Of a stretch of DNA of 62,968 nucleotides, positions 12,726-19,941 are shown one piece after another; positions within the stretch are counted from its first letter, which is position 1; each line of letters starts with the position of its first letter. The stretch comes from Klebsiella pneumoniae. GTDB lineage: Bacteria; Pseudomonadota; Gammaproteobacteria; Pseudomonadales; UBA5518. The DNA is taken from positions 1 through 62,968 of the forward strand of contig CAMAXE010000028.1 in the NCBI GenBank assembly GCA_945862145.1, given 5' to 3'. The position numbers were made by a program, and so were the translations under genes. Below the pieces are notes generated by a model. That model was not told where the DNA came from and ran no database searches. It was given only the letters and a program-made list of their open reading frames with translations.

Positions 12726-13385
12726 ATGCCAGATCGCCGGGAAGTTCGCGCCGTCCTCGCCAAGCGCTCGGTGATGACGCTTTTTTCGGATGCGAGCGAT
12801 CACTACAGTCACCGGCTGCGCATTGTCCTCGCAGAGAAAGGCGTCACCGTCGATCTGTTCGATGTCGACCCCCGCGAATACCCTGCCGAACTCGCCGAGT
12901 TGAACCCGTATTGCAGCCTGCCGGTGCTGGTGGATCGCGAACTCGTCCTCTACGAGTCCCGGGTCATCATGGAGTATCTGGACGAGCGCTATCCCCATCC
13001 GCCCCTGATGCCGGTCTATCCGGTGGCCCGCTCCGGGAGCCGTCAACTCCTGTACCGCGTTGAAAGGGACTGGTGCAGCAGGGCAGACAAGATCGCCAAC
13101 GCACGCAGCACCGACAAGATTGCGTCCGCGGCGCGCACGGAGCTTGCGGAAGAACTTATTTCAGTGGCGCCTGTGTTTGGCGACCGACCGTTTTTCATGA
13201 GCGACGATTTTTCGCTGCTCGACTGCTCGATTGCGGCCCTGCTCTGGCGACTTCCCATCCTCGGGATCAACATTCCCCTGACGCGACAGACCAAACCCCT
13301 TCATGACTACATGGACAGGATGTTCGCGCGCGCCTCGTTCCTTGAGAGCCTGAGCCAGTCTGAACGGGAGATGCGTCGCCGTTGA
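12726..13385 (+). CDS. sspA: SspA, stringent starvation protein A
   Basis: Glutathione-S-transferase-fold protein that binds RNA polymerase rather than acting as an enzyme. The 219-residue product keeps the family start AKRSVMTLFSDA, SHRLRIVLAEKGV, NPYCSLPVLVDRE and YESRVIMEYLDERYPHPPL of the thioredoxin-like half, then the all-helical C-terminal half. ATG at 12726 is preferred because the AKRSVMTLF segment is conserved and would be lost from the internal ATG at 12773. It follows the bc1 genes and precedes sspB, a common gammaproteobacterial order. Confidence 0.93.
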   Translation: MPDRREVRAVLAKRSVMTLFSDASDHYSHRLRIVLAEKGVTVDLFDVDPREYPAELAELNPYCSLPVLVDRELVLYESRVIMEYLDERYPHPPLMPVYPVARSGSRQLLYRVERDWCSRADKIANARSTDKIASAARTELAEELISVAPVFGDRPFFMSDDFSLLDCSIAALLWRLPILGINIPLTRQTKPLHDYMDRMFARASFLESLSQSEREMRRR

Positions 13386-13413
13386 GCCCTTGCCGGCTGC
13401 GACCTCAACCGCC

Positions 13414-13800
13414 ATGAAATCCAGTCGTCCCTACCTTGTGCGAGCCCTCTACGAGTGGATTGTCGACAACGGATGCACGCCTTTCGTGCTGGTTGATGCC
13501 CATTGGAGCGGTGTTGAGGTGCCCCAGCAGTACGTCAAGAACGGGGAGATTGTTTTGAACGTCTCGCCCGGCGCGGTGGCGAACCTGCTGATGTCGAATG
13601 ACGATGTGCGCTTTCGGGGACGCTTCGGTGGTGTGCCCGTGGAGATCGTCGCGCCGATGGCTGCCATCCTTGGCATCTACGCACGCGAGAATGGTCAGGG
13701 CATGGTTTTCGAGCCCGAGACGCCTGCCTCGCCGCCGCCTGGCGATGGTCCCGAGTCTACGTCTCCCCCTGGCAGGCCTGGCCTGCGCGTTGTGAAATAG
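13414..13800 (+). CDS. sspB: SspB, ClpXP adaptor protein
   Basis: Adaptor that delivers ssrA-tagged and some other substrates to the ClpXP protease. The 128-residue protein has the folded substrate-binding domain (RPYLVRALYEWIVDNG, GEIVLNVSPGAVANL, DDVRFRGRFGG, ILGIYARENGQG; about residues 5-100), a disordered Pro/Ser linker, and the C-terminal ClpX-binding tail ending GRPGLRVVK. Presence of both ends indicates a working adaptor. I chose the ATG at 13414 because the family begins immediately before RPYL; a TTG 24 bases upstream is possible. sspB ends 11 bases from the stop of the convergent diaA-like gene. Confidence 0.92.
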   Translation: MKSSRPYLVRALYEWIVDNGCTPFVLVDAHWSGVEVPQQYVKNGEIVLNVSPGAVANLLMSNDDVRFRGRFGGVPVEIVAPMAAILGIYARENGQGMVFEPETPASPPPGDGPESTSPPGRPGLRVVK

Positions 13801-13811
13801 GGCTATCTCCC

Positions 13812-14402
13812 TCAGCCGCTGCCGAAGATCCCCTGCTCTAGCAGTTCCGCCAGACAGTTCAGCACGAGCAGTTGGCACTCGGTGGCTCGCGTGGGCTCCT
13901 CGGCAGGGATGCGTATTTCTATGTCCCCTTCACCGGGCAACGGGGCCTGCTCCTGTCCTGACATGCTTGTCAGCAGGATCACCCGTGCCCGACGTCCGTG
14001 CGCTGCACGCACCGCGCCGGCGAGACTCGTCCCTGAGGCTCCGGCAACCAGCAGCACCGTGTCCCCGGGCGCGGTCAGTGCCTGCACCTGGCGGGCAAGT
14101 GCCTCGGCATGCCCGTAGCCCTCGGCGATTGCCCCCAGAGTTGCCGCATCGTTGCCGATCAGGATCACGGGAAGTGCTGGTCGCTCCATGCTCAGTCGGC
14201 TGAGCAACGCGGCGCAAAACAGCTGCGCCAACGCACACCCTGTGCCGGTGCCGCCCGCGATCAGCTTTTTATCGCCGAGCAGGGTGTCCTGCATTGCCGC
14301 TGCCGCCGCCCTGAGTGCCGGCTGCAGCACATCGAGTGAGCGATACACCGTGTCCACGTGCCCCGTGAACCAGAGCTGCACGGGATCCTCAAGGTCATCC
14401 AT
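13812..14402 (-). CDS. diaA: SIS-domain protein, DiaA/GmhA-like
   Basis: A 196-residue single-SIS-domain protein. DiaA binds DnaA to help initiate replication, while GmhA is sedoheptulose-7-phosphate isomerase; the two are close relatives. The SIS fold shows in GGTGTGCALAQLFCAALLSRL, NDAATLGAIAEGYG and LVAGASGTSLAGAVRAA. The typical GmhA catalytic Glu/His set is not obvious, and the neighbours lpoA-yraN are exactly those of diaA in E. coli, so DiaA is favoured by context. It starts 5 bases after the yraN stop, so the three minus-strand genes form one operon. Confidence 0.8.
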   Translation of the reverse strand: MDDLEDPVQLWFTGHVDTVYRSLDVLQPALRAAAAAMQDTLLGDKKLIAGGTGTGCALAQLFCAALLSRLSMERPALPVILIGNDAATLGAIAEGYGHAEALARQVQALTAPGDTVLLVAGASGTSLAGAVRAAHGRRARVILLTSMSGQEQAPLPGEGDIEIRIPAEEPTRATECQLLVLNCLAELLEQGIFGSG

Positions 14403-14406
14403 CCGG

Positions 14407-14784
14407 TCACTCCTGCGTGTCTGCGCTACGGATCCAGCGAATCATCGGGTCATCCGCGAGTCCGCCATCGAGCGTCACGACATCGATGCGTGCGCGGCTG
14501 TTGCAGCGCGATCGTCGCAGCCACAGTTCCGCCGCTGCCCGGACGCGGCGCAATTTACTCGCGCTCACGCTCTCGGCAGCACTACCGAAGCGGCTGCTTC
14601 GGCGCTGCCGTACTTCAACGAACACGACCGTTGTGCCATCTCGCATCACGAGGTCTATCTCTCCGAGACGACAGCGGAAGTTGCGCTCAAGCAGCCTGAG
14701 GCCCGCCTGCTCCAGCAGGACTAGGGCTCTGTCTTCGGCAGCGCGTCCGATCTCTGCGGGGCTGGCGCCCCCTCCGGTTTCCAT
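14407..14784 (-). CDS. yraN: YraN family (UPF0102) endonuclease-like protein
   Basis: A 125-residue member of the YraN/UPF0102 family, which has a restriction-endonuclease-like fold and no settled function. Conserved features are GRAAEDRALVLLEQAG, the RNFRCRLGEIDLVMRDG segment with the putative catalytic Glu-x-Asp, and VVFVEVRQRR with a Glu-x-Arg/Lys pair, then RIDVVTLDG. The ATG at 14784 places its start inside the last 64 bases of lpoA in another frame, an overlap also seen for lpoA-yraN in other gammaproteobacteria. The frame is open much further upstream but only inside lpoA. Confidence 0.88.
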   Translation of the reverse strand: METGGGASPAEIGRAAEDRALVLLEQAGLRLLERNFRCRLGEIDLVMRDGTTVVFVEVRQRRSSRFGSAAESVSASKLRRVRAAAELWLRRSRCNSRARIDVVTLDGGLADDPMIRWIRSADTQE

Positions 14785-16667
14785 GTCGTCTCTCCGTCCG
14801 TGGATGAGGGTTGTGGTGGGCCGGTGCGCGGCAGTTCGCTGCTCGCGTGCCCTGAGTTGAAGATGTACCAAGTGCCCTTGCGATGCAGGCGCCCTTGGGC
14901 GTCGACGCTCAGTTCGCCGGTGGCTCCGCCGAGCCCTCCCGCCTGCGCACGCGCCAGAAGCCCCACGCGTGACTGCAAGCGGCATGCGTCTGCCCCCAGC
15001 GCCATCAACCTCTCCGCGGGACCGTGCTGGATGGCTGTGGTCGTGCGCAGCGCTTGCTCCGCATCAGAGAACCAGGGCATATCGACAAAACGCAGGTTCT
15101 CAAGGTCGAGATCATTGTCGCGAGTTGCTCCGCCGCCATTGCTCAGGCTTATGCCTTCGACCGGGATGTCTCCTGCATACAGGAACGGCAGCATCGTCCG
15201 TATCGAGCGTGCTGCAGCAGGCTCCGCCACCATGACGATCAGCTCCACGTCGGCGCGCCGACGCGGCTCGATCTCAAGTTCCAGCCCCAGCAGGCGCCCC
15301 AGCGCCTCCGAGCGCTCCCGGCTGCTGTCTAGCAGCATGGTGCGCTCCAGTGTCAGGCGGTAGTCATTCAGGTCGCCCAGATAAAGCGTGTCTATCACCA
15401 CGCCTCCCGACGCGCGCCACGTCTGGGCGAAGTCCTCTGCCAGATGGCGCGAACGCGGCGCTGCATCGGCCAGGATCACGGCCCGCGTTCGTCCGGCGTG
15501 GTGTGCATCGCTTGCGAGTTGGCGGATCTCGTCGGCTGGGTCGATACCGAACTGGAACACCTGCGGAATGGACGCCGTGGATGTCTCGAGAAAATTGAGC
15601 GCAAGCGTGGGGACTGAGGCGGGCACGCTACCCTGCAGAACGGCCAGTTCTTCCTTCAACAGCGGGCCAATCACGAGGTCGACACCGTCGGCAGTGATTT
15701 GTCGGTAAGCGGCTGCGAAGCCCTCTGGCGTACCGCCGGTATCGAGTACTGCCACCGATGGCGATTTTTCGCCTGCGGCTACCTGGAGGTAGTGTTCTGC
15801 GAGGTAGCCGTGGAGCACGGCCTGCCCGCTCCCTGCCGCGCGCCCACTGAGCGGCAGCAACAGGGCGACGCGCTCCGGCGTTGCGATATCAGCAGCGAAC
15901 TCGCCCGCAAGCTGCGCGGCGCTGTCTGTAAACGCGGCGATCCGCGAATAGCGTTGCTTCCACGTCTCGAGCCGTTGGCGCTGCTCGCCGGGCGAGAGGC
16001 GGATGTCGCGCAGGATGCCCGAGAGTTCCAGCCAGCCGCGCCAGTCATCACTCGCCGCGTGTGCGGTCTCGCGTTCGAGTTCTCCCAAGCCCACATCGGA
16101 CAGGCTGCGGAGGAGGTTTCCGGCATTGGCCACGCGGTCCGTGTCCGCTGCAAGCCAGGGTTGCAGGTCCGCCCACTGGCGCGCCGCATCCAGCGGTCTG
16201 TCGAGTGTCTGCAGGGTCTGCGCCCGCGATTGCAGCAACTGCACCTGCAGCGTGTGTGGCAACGCCGAATCTGCATTGCCCGGGTTTGCCTGATCCAGCA
16301 GCGCGAGCGCTCCTGCGTTGTTGCCCGTGCCGCGCAGGATGCGCGCCATCAGGATCGCCCGCCTGGCGCGCTGCTCTGGCCCAAGCCCTACGGCGGGCAG
16401 GGCATCGAGCGTAGTGCGGGCACGTGCGCTGTCGCCGCGATCGAGTAGTACCTCGGCGGCCTCCAGCATTAGATCGTCACGGGTACCCGCCCCGGAGCCT
16501 GCTGCGCGCGCCAGCAATGCATCCACGCGGTCTGCTGGCTCGGTGACGGGACTCACCGCGACAGGCGCACTGCCCTGCTGCGCGGAGGTATCGGTCTGCG
16601 GCGAGGAGCACCCGCCGAGCGCCAATAGCACCAGCAAGGGAAGAAGCGGGGCGGCTGAACGTTCCAT
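14721..16667 (-). CDS. lpoA: LpoA, outer-membrane lipoprotein activator of PBP1A
   Basis: Outer-membrane lipoprotein that reaches through the periplasm to activate the peptidoglycan synthase PBP1A. From the ATG at 16667 the protein has 648 residues: a lipoprotein signal with lipobox LGGC (Cys20), an N-terminal helical TPR-like region (about 40-290), and a C-terminal periplasmic-binding-protein-like domain (about 300-600) with VALLLPLSGRAAGSGQAVLHG and DLVIGPLLKEEL. The frame is open to 16910, but only the internal start puts the signal peptide at the N-terminus. It diverges from rsmI across 63 bases, the conserved rsmI/lpoA arrangement. Confidence 0.93.
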   Translation of the reverse strand: MERSAAPLLPLLVLLALGGCSSPQTDTSAQQGSAPVAVSPVTEPADRVDALLARAAGSGAGTRDDLMLEAAEVLLDRGDSARARTTLDALPAVGLGPEQRARRAILMARILRGTGNNAGALALLDQANPGNADSALPHTLQVQLLQSRAQTLQTLDRPLDAARQWADLQPWLAADTDRVANAGNLLRSLSDVGLGELERETAHAASDDWRGWLELSGILRDIRLSPGEQRQRLETWKQRYSRIAAFTDSAAQLAGEFAADIATPERVALLLPLSGRAAGSGQAVLHGYLAEHYLQVAAGEKSPSVAVLDTGGTPEGFAAAYRQITADGVDLVIGPLLKEELAVLQGSVPASVPTLALNFLETSTASIPQVFQFGIDPADEIRQLASDAHHAGRTRAVILADAAPRSRHLAEDFAQTWRASGGVVIDTLYLGDLNDYRLTLERTMLLDSSRERSEALGRLLGLELEIEPRRRADVELIVMVAEPAAARSIRTMLPFLYAGDIPVEGISLSNGGGATRDNDLDLENLRFVDMPWFSDAEQALRTTTAIQHGPAERLMALGADACRLQSRVGLLARAQAGGLGGATGELSVDAQGRLHRKGTWYIFNSGHASSELPRTGPPQPSSTDGETTWKPEGAPAPQRSDALPKTEP

Positions 16668-16730
16668 GGATCGTATACTAGCGCCAGAGCCGCCCCGCAG
16701 CACGCGGGCGATCAGGTTCACGGAGGATGC

Positions 16731-17570
16731 ATGCTGCATATCGTTGCCACTCCGATTGGCAATCTCGGCGACATCTCGCGTCGTGCCATCGAGGTCTTGG
16801 CCGGGGCGGATATCGTGGCCGCAGAGGACACGCGCCGCTGCCGTGCTCTCCTCACTCACCTCGGTCTTTCCCGGCCGGTACTCGCCTACCACGATCACAG
16901 CGATGAGCACCGTGAGCGCGAGTTGATCGCAGAATTACAGCGCGGACGCAGCGTGGCGTTGGTGGCCGATGCCGGCACGCCGCTGGTTTCAGACCCTGGA
17001 TTCCGCCTCGTGCGTGCCGCCCGCATAGCCGGTATCGAAGTGGTCTGCGTGCCAGGTCCTTGTGCTGCCATCGCCGCGCTCAGCATTGCTGGTCTCCCGT
17101 CTGACCGCTTTGTCTTCGAGGGATTTCTGCCCGCGCGCGAGGCGGCGCGCAGGGCCCGACTCGAGTTGCTCGTCGATGAGACGCGAACCCTCATTTTTTA
17201 TGAGTCGCCGCGCCGCGTCTGCGGGCTTCTGGAGGATTTGCGAGCGGTATTCGGCGGTGAGCGCACTGCCGTGGTCGCACGCGAACTCACCAAGCTGCAT
17301 GAGACCGTGCTGTCAGGCAGCATCGACGCATTGCTGGAGCGCGTCCTTGCCGATGCGCAACAGCAGCTGGGTGAGATTGTGGTTCTGGTGCACGGTGCGG
17401 CCGCGTCGCTCGATGCGGCCACGGTGAACAGCGAAAAGCTGCTGCGCGTGCTGCTCGCACGGTTGCCGCTCAGTGAAGCGGTCGATTGTGCGGTAGAGAT
17501 CAGCGGACTGGCCCGCAATGGACTTTACCGACAGGCACTGTCGCTTCGCGATGCGCATGCCGGGGACTGA
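16731..17570 (+). CDS. rsmI: RsmI, 16S rRNA 2'-O-ribose C1402 methyltransferase
   Basis: SAM-dependent tetrapyrrole-methylase-fold enzyme that methylates the ribose of C1402 in the ribosomal decoding centre. The 279-residue length is typical. Conserved segments are IVATPIGNLGDIS at the N-terminus, AAEDTRRCRALL, YHDHSDEH, LVADAGTPLVSDPGFRLV, PGPCAAIAALSIAGLPSDRF, FEGFLP and FYESPRR. The stop codon ends one base before the -10 box of the RNase P RNA gene, so the rnpB promoter lies in the 3' end of this gene. Confidence 0.97.
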   Translation: MLHIVATPIGNLGDISRRAIEVLAGADIVAAEDTRRCRALLTHLGLSRPVLAYHDHSDEHRERELIAELQRGRSVALVADAGTPLVSDPGFRLVRAARIAGIEVVCVPGPCAAIAALSIAGLPSDRFVFEGFLPAREAARRARLELLVDETRTLIFYESPRRVCGLLEDLRAVFGGERTAVVARELTKLHETVLSGSIDALLERVLADAQQQLGEIVVLVHGAAASLDAATVNSEKLLRVLLARLPLSEAVDCAVEISGLARNGLYRQALSLRDAHAGD

Positions 17571-17576
17571 TATACT
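17571..17576 (+). promoter_or_regulatory. -10 box of the rnpB promoter
   Basis: TATACT directly follows the rsmI stop and ends 4 bases before the predicted 5' region of the RNase P RNA; the -35 region must fall inside rsmI and is not clear by eye. Confidence 0.5.
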
Positions 17577-17580
17577 CCCC

Positions 17581-17935
<355 letters not shown>

Positions 17936-17940
17936 TTTTT

Positions 17941-18120
17941 ATGCGTTATTAGAATAACCATCGTCACTTCAGAAGATAAATATTCTAGATAGTGACAACT
18001 CACTTTAAGTTCTGATCCCAGCGATCTGTTCTTCACCACCATGTCTCGAGGCGAGGGTTCCGAGTCCCTCGTTAGATTCTCTAATCGTTTGTTCTATAAA
18101 GAAAAAAATGAGCTCCTCGT
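17941..18120 (+). other. AT-rich, hairpin-rich spacer between rnpB and the mra promoter
   Basis: This stretch is much richer in A and T than the genes around it and contains no credible reading frame. Several inverted repeats stand close together: GTTATT/AATAAC at 17945-17958; GTCACT at 17963-17968 with AGTGAC at 17991-17996 enclosing an inner AGAA/TTCT pairing; and CGAGGG/CCCTCG at 18052-18071 with a loop resembling a tRNA T-loop but one base longer. An A7 run follows near 18112-18118. It could hold the processed tail of rnpB, a small RNA, or a decayed tRNA-like insertion; none can be shown from sequence alone. Confidence 0.4.
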
Positions 18121-18123
18121 GAC

Positions 18124-18152
18124 TTGACCCTCCCTTACTCCGTCCATATAGT
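18124..18152 (+). promoter_or_regulatory. Pmra, main promoter of the division and cell-wall cluster
   Basis: TTGACC at 18124-18129 and TATAGT at 18147-18152 are separated by 17 bases. Each box is one mismatch from the sigma70 consensus, making this the best promoter seen in the window. Transcription should begin near 18158-18160, directly at the MraZ operator repeats. Confidence 0.85.
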
Positions 18153-18160
18153 GTCGAAAA

Positions 18161-18190
18161 GTGGGGCAAAGTGGCTCAAAGTGGGCCAAA
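18161..18190 (+). promoter_or_regulatory. MraZ operator: three tandem 10-base repeats
   Basis: Three back-to-back decamers, GTGGGGCAAA, GTGGCTCAAA and GTGGGCCAAA, contain TGGNN units at exact 10-base spacing. MraZ of E. coli and mollicutes binds tandem TGGG-type boxes of this period upstream of its own gene. The repeats lie just downstream of the -10 box, so MraZ bound here should block its own operon. The middle copy has a C in place of the third G. Confidence 0.9.
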
Positions 18191-18227
18191 AGGGTTTCCG
18201 CAGCCCATCACAGAGGAAGGATTCATC

Positions 18228-18683
18228 GTGTTTCGGGGTGTGCACCATCTGAGCATCGACGCCAAAGGGCGGCTTGCCATGCCGACGCGCCAGCGCGAAC
18301 GGCTGCAGGCGCTCGGCGATGGTCAGCTGGTGGCCACCATAGACACCCAGAGTCGCTGCCTCCTGCTCTACCCATTGCCCGTGTGGGAGGAGCTTCAGAG
18401 CCAGATCCAGCAGCTCCCTACGCTTGATCCGGTGGTTCGCCGGTTTCAGCGCCTGCTGATTGGTTATGCCAGTGATCTCGAGTGTGATGCGAGCGGCCGG
18501 ATGCTCGTGCCGCCTGCGCTGCGCGAGTACGCAAATCTCGATAAGCGTGCGGTGCTGGTGGGGCAGGGCAACAAGATGGAGCTGTGGGACGAGGACACCT
18601 GGATTTCCGAGCGTGACAAGTGGCTCGGGATGGCGGCAGAGGAAGGCGCGATGCCCGAGGAGATGCGGCGGCTCGCGCTCTGA
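18228..18683 (+). CDS. mraZ: MraZ, transcriptional regulator of the mra/dcw cluster
   Basis: DNA-binding protein with two AbrB-like halves that forms a ring and represses the cluster it heads. The 151-residue product has the two conserved DxxGR segments, SIDAKGRLAMPTRQRE near residue 10 and CDASGRMLVPPALREYA near residue 88, with CLLLYPLPVWEE and VLVGQGNKMELWD. GTG at 18228 is chosen because AGAGGAAGG lies 7 bases upstream and family members begin MFRG; an upstream in-frame reading would start inside the operator repeats. Its operator is at 18161-18190. Confidence 0.96.
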   Translation: MFRGVHHLSIDAKGRLAMPTRQRERLQALGDGQLVATIDTQSRCLLLYPLPVWEELQSQIQQLPTLDPVVRRFQRLLIGYASDLECDASGRMLVPPALREYANLDKRAVLVGQGNKMELWDEDTWISERDKWLGMAAEEGAMPEEMRRLAL

Positions 18684-18710
18684 GCGCATGCCGTTTCAGG
18701 GTGAATTGAT

Positions 18711-19640
18711 ATGCACAAGCCGGTTTTGCTGCAGGAGGCCATGGAACACCTCGTGACTGATCCCGCGGGCCACTACGTTGACGCCACCTTTGGTCGAGGC
18801 GGCCATTCCGGCGCCCTGCTGCAGCGCCTTGACCCCGGCGCCAGTCTGCTCGCCATCGACCGTGACCCCGAGGCCATCGCTTTCGGCGAGCAAGCGCTCG
18901 GTCACGATCCCCGCATCTGCTTCGAGCATGCAAGGTTCGACCACTTTGCGGAACTGCTGGCGAGGCACGACCTTGCGGCCGGTGTCCATGGGGTATTGCT
19001 GGACCTCGGTGTTTCCTCGCCGCAGCTTGATGACCCCGCGCGCGGCTTCAGTTTCCTGCGTGACGGGCCGCTCGACATGCGCATGGACCCCGGCAGCGGG
19101 CAAAGTGCGGCGCAATGGATCGCGCGCGCACGGGAAGGCGACATCGAACAGGTGTTGCGGGAATACGGAGAGGAGCGTTTCGCCCGACGCATGGCAGCCG
19201 CCATTGTCGAGGAGCGGAAAATCTCCCCGATCGACACCACCGCACGCCTGGCCGAGATCGTGACCAAGGCCAACCCGGCCTGGGAGCGTGACAAACACCC
19301 CGCCACCCGTTGTTTCCAGGCGATCCGTATCTTCGTTAATGCGGAACTCGATGCGATTGCTTCCGTGTTGCGGCAGGCATGCGACGCGCTGTTGCCGGGT
19401 GGACGGCTCGTTGTCATCAGCTTCCACTCCCTCGAAGACCGGATCGTGAAGCGATTCATCCGCGACAATGCCCGCGACCCGGGGGCGCCGGGTCTCCCCG
19501 CTGCAATGCAACCCACGCTCCGTGCCATCGGGCGAGCGATTCGTGCCGGAGATGCCGAGCTCCGTGAAAACCCCCGTGCGCGTAGCGCCGTGATGAGGGT
19601 GGCCGAGCGCGTGCATCCCGCGGGGGCCGGTCATGGCTGA
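18711..19640 (+). CDS. rsmH: RsmH (MraW), 16S rRNA N4-cytosine C1402 methyltransferase
   Basis: Methylates the base of C1402 of 16S rRNA, the same nucleotide whose ribose is modified by RsmI encoded 1.1 kb upstream. The 309-residue protein shows the SAM-binding YVDATFGRGGHSGALL near residues 22-37, LLAIDRDPEA, the GVLLDLGVSSPQLD segment, and KHPATRCFQAIRIFVN. The gene overlaps ftsL by 8 bases. Confidence 0.97.
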   Translation: MHKPVLLQEAMEHLVTDPAGHYVDATFGRGGHSGALLQRLDPGASLLAIDRDPEAIAFGEQALGHDPRICFEHARFDHFAELLARHDLAAGVHGVLLDLGVSSPQLDDPARGFSFLRDGPLDMRMDPGSGQSAAQWIARAREGDIEQVLREYGEERFARRMAAAIVEERKISPIDTTARLAEIVTKANPAWERDKHPATRCFQAIRIFVNAELDAIASVLRQACDALLPGGRLVVISFHSLEDRIVKRFIRDNARDPGAPGLPAAMQPTLRAIGRAIRAGDAELRENPRARSAVMRVAERVHPAGAGHG

Positions 19641-19941
19641 GCGCAGGACGGAAACCGCCGCCGTCCCTGCCAGCCGGCGCATGCCGTTGCTAGCACTCTG
19701 CCTGCTCCTTGCGGTCGTCGTTTCCGCCATCGGCGTCGTCTACACCGCCCATCGCTCGCGGGAGCTGTTTCGCTCGTTGGAGCAGGCGCGGCGGGACCAG
19801 AACGAGATCCAGATCGAGTGGCGGCAACTCCTGCTCGAACGCAGCACGCTTGCCTCGCATGCCCGCGTCGAAGCCATCGCCGACAAGCAACTGCAGATGA
19901 AGCTGCCTGAGAGCGAAATCAACATGGTGGTGATCGAGTGA
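19633..19941 (+). CDS. ftsL: FtsL, divisome membrane protein
   Basis: Bitopic inner-membrane protein that with FtsB and FtsQ activates septal peptidoglycan synthesis by FtsWI. The 102-residue protein has a short basic cytoplasmic tail, one membrane helix (about residues 16-37) and a periplasmic leucine-zipper-like coiled coil (about 40-90), the standard FtsL plan. Sequence identity in this family is low, so the call rests on size, topology and position between rsmH and ftsI, which it overlaps by 8 and 4 bases. Confidence 0.92.
   Translation: MAERRTETAAVPASRRMPLLALCLLLAVVVSAIGVVYTAHRSRELFRSLEQARRDQNEIQIEWRQLLLERSTLASHARVEAIADKQLQMKLPESEINMVVIE

Noticed and set aside
18052-18071. T-arm-like hairpin as part of a tRNA gene
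   Set aside because: The loop is one base too long and no acceptor, D or anticodon arms can be assembled around it, so it was kept only as part of the structured spacer.
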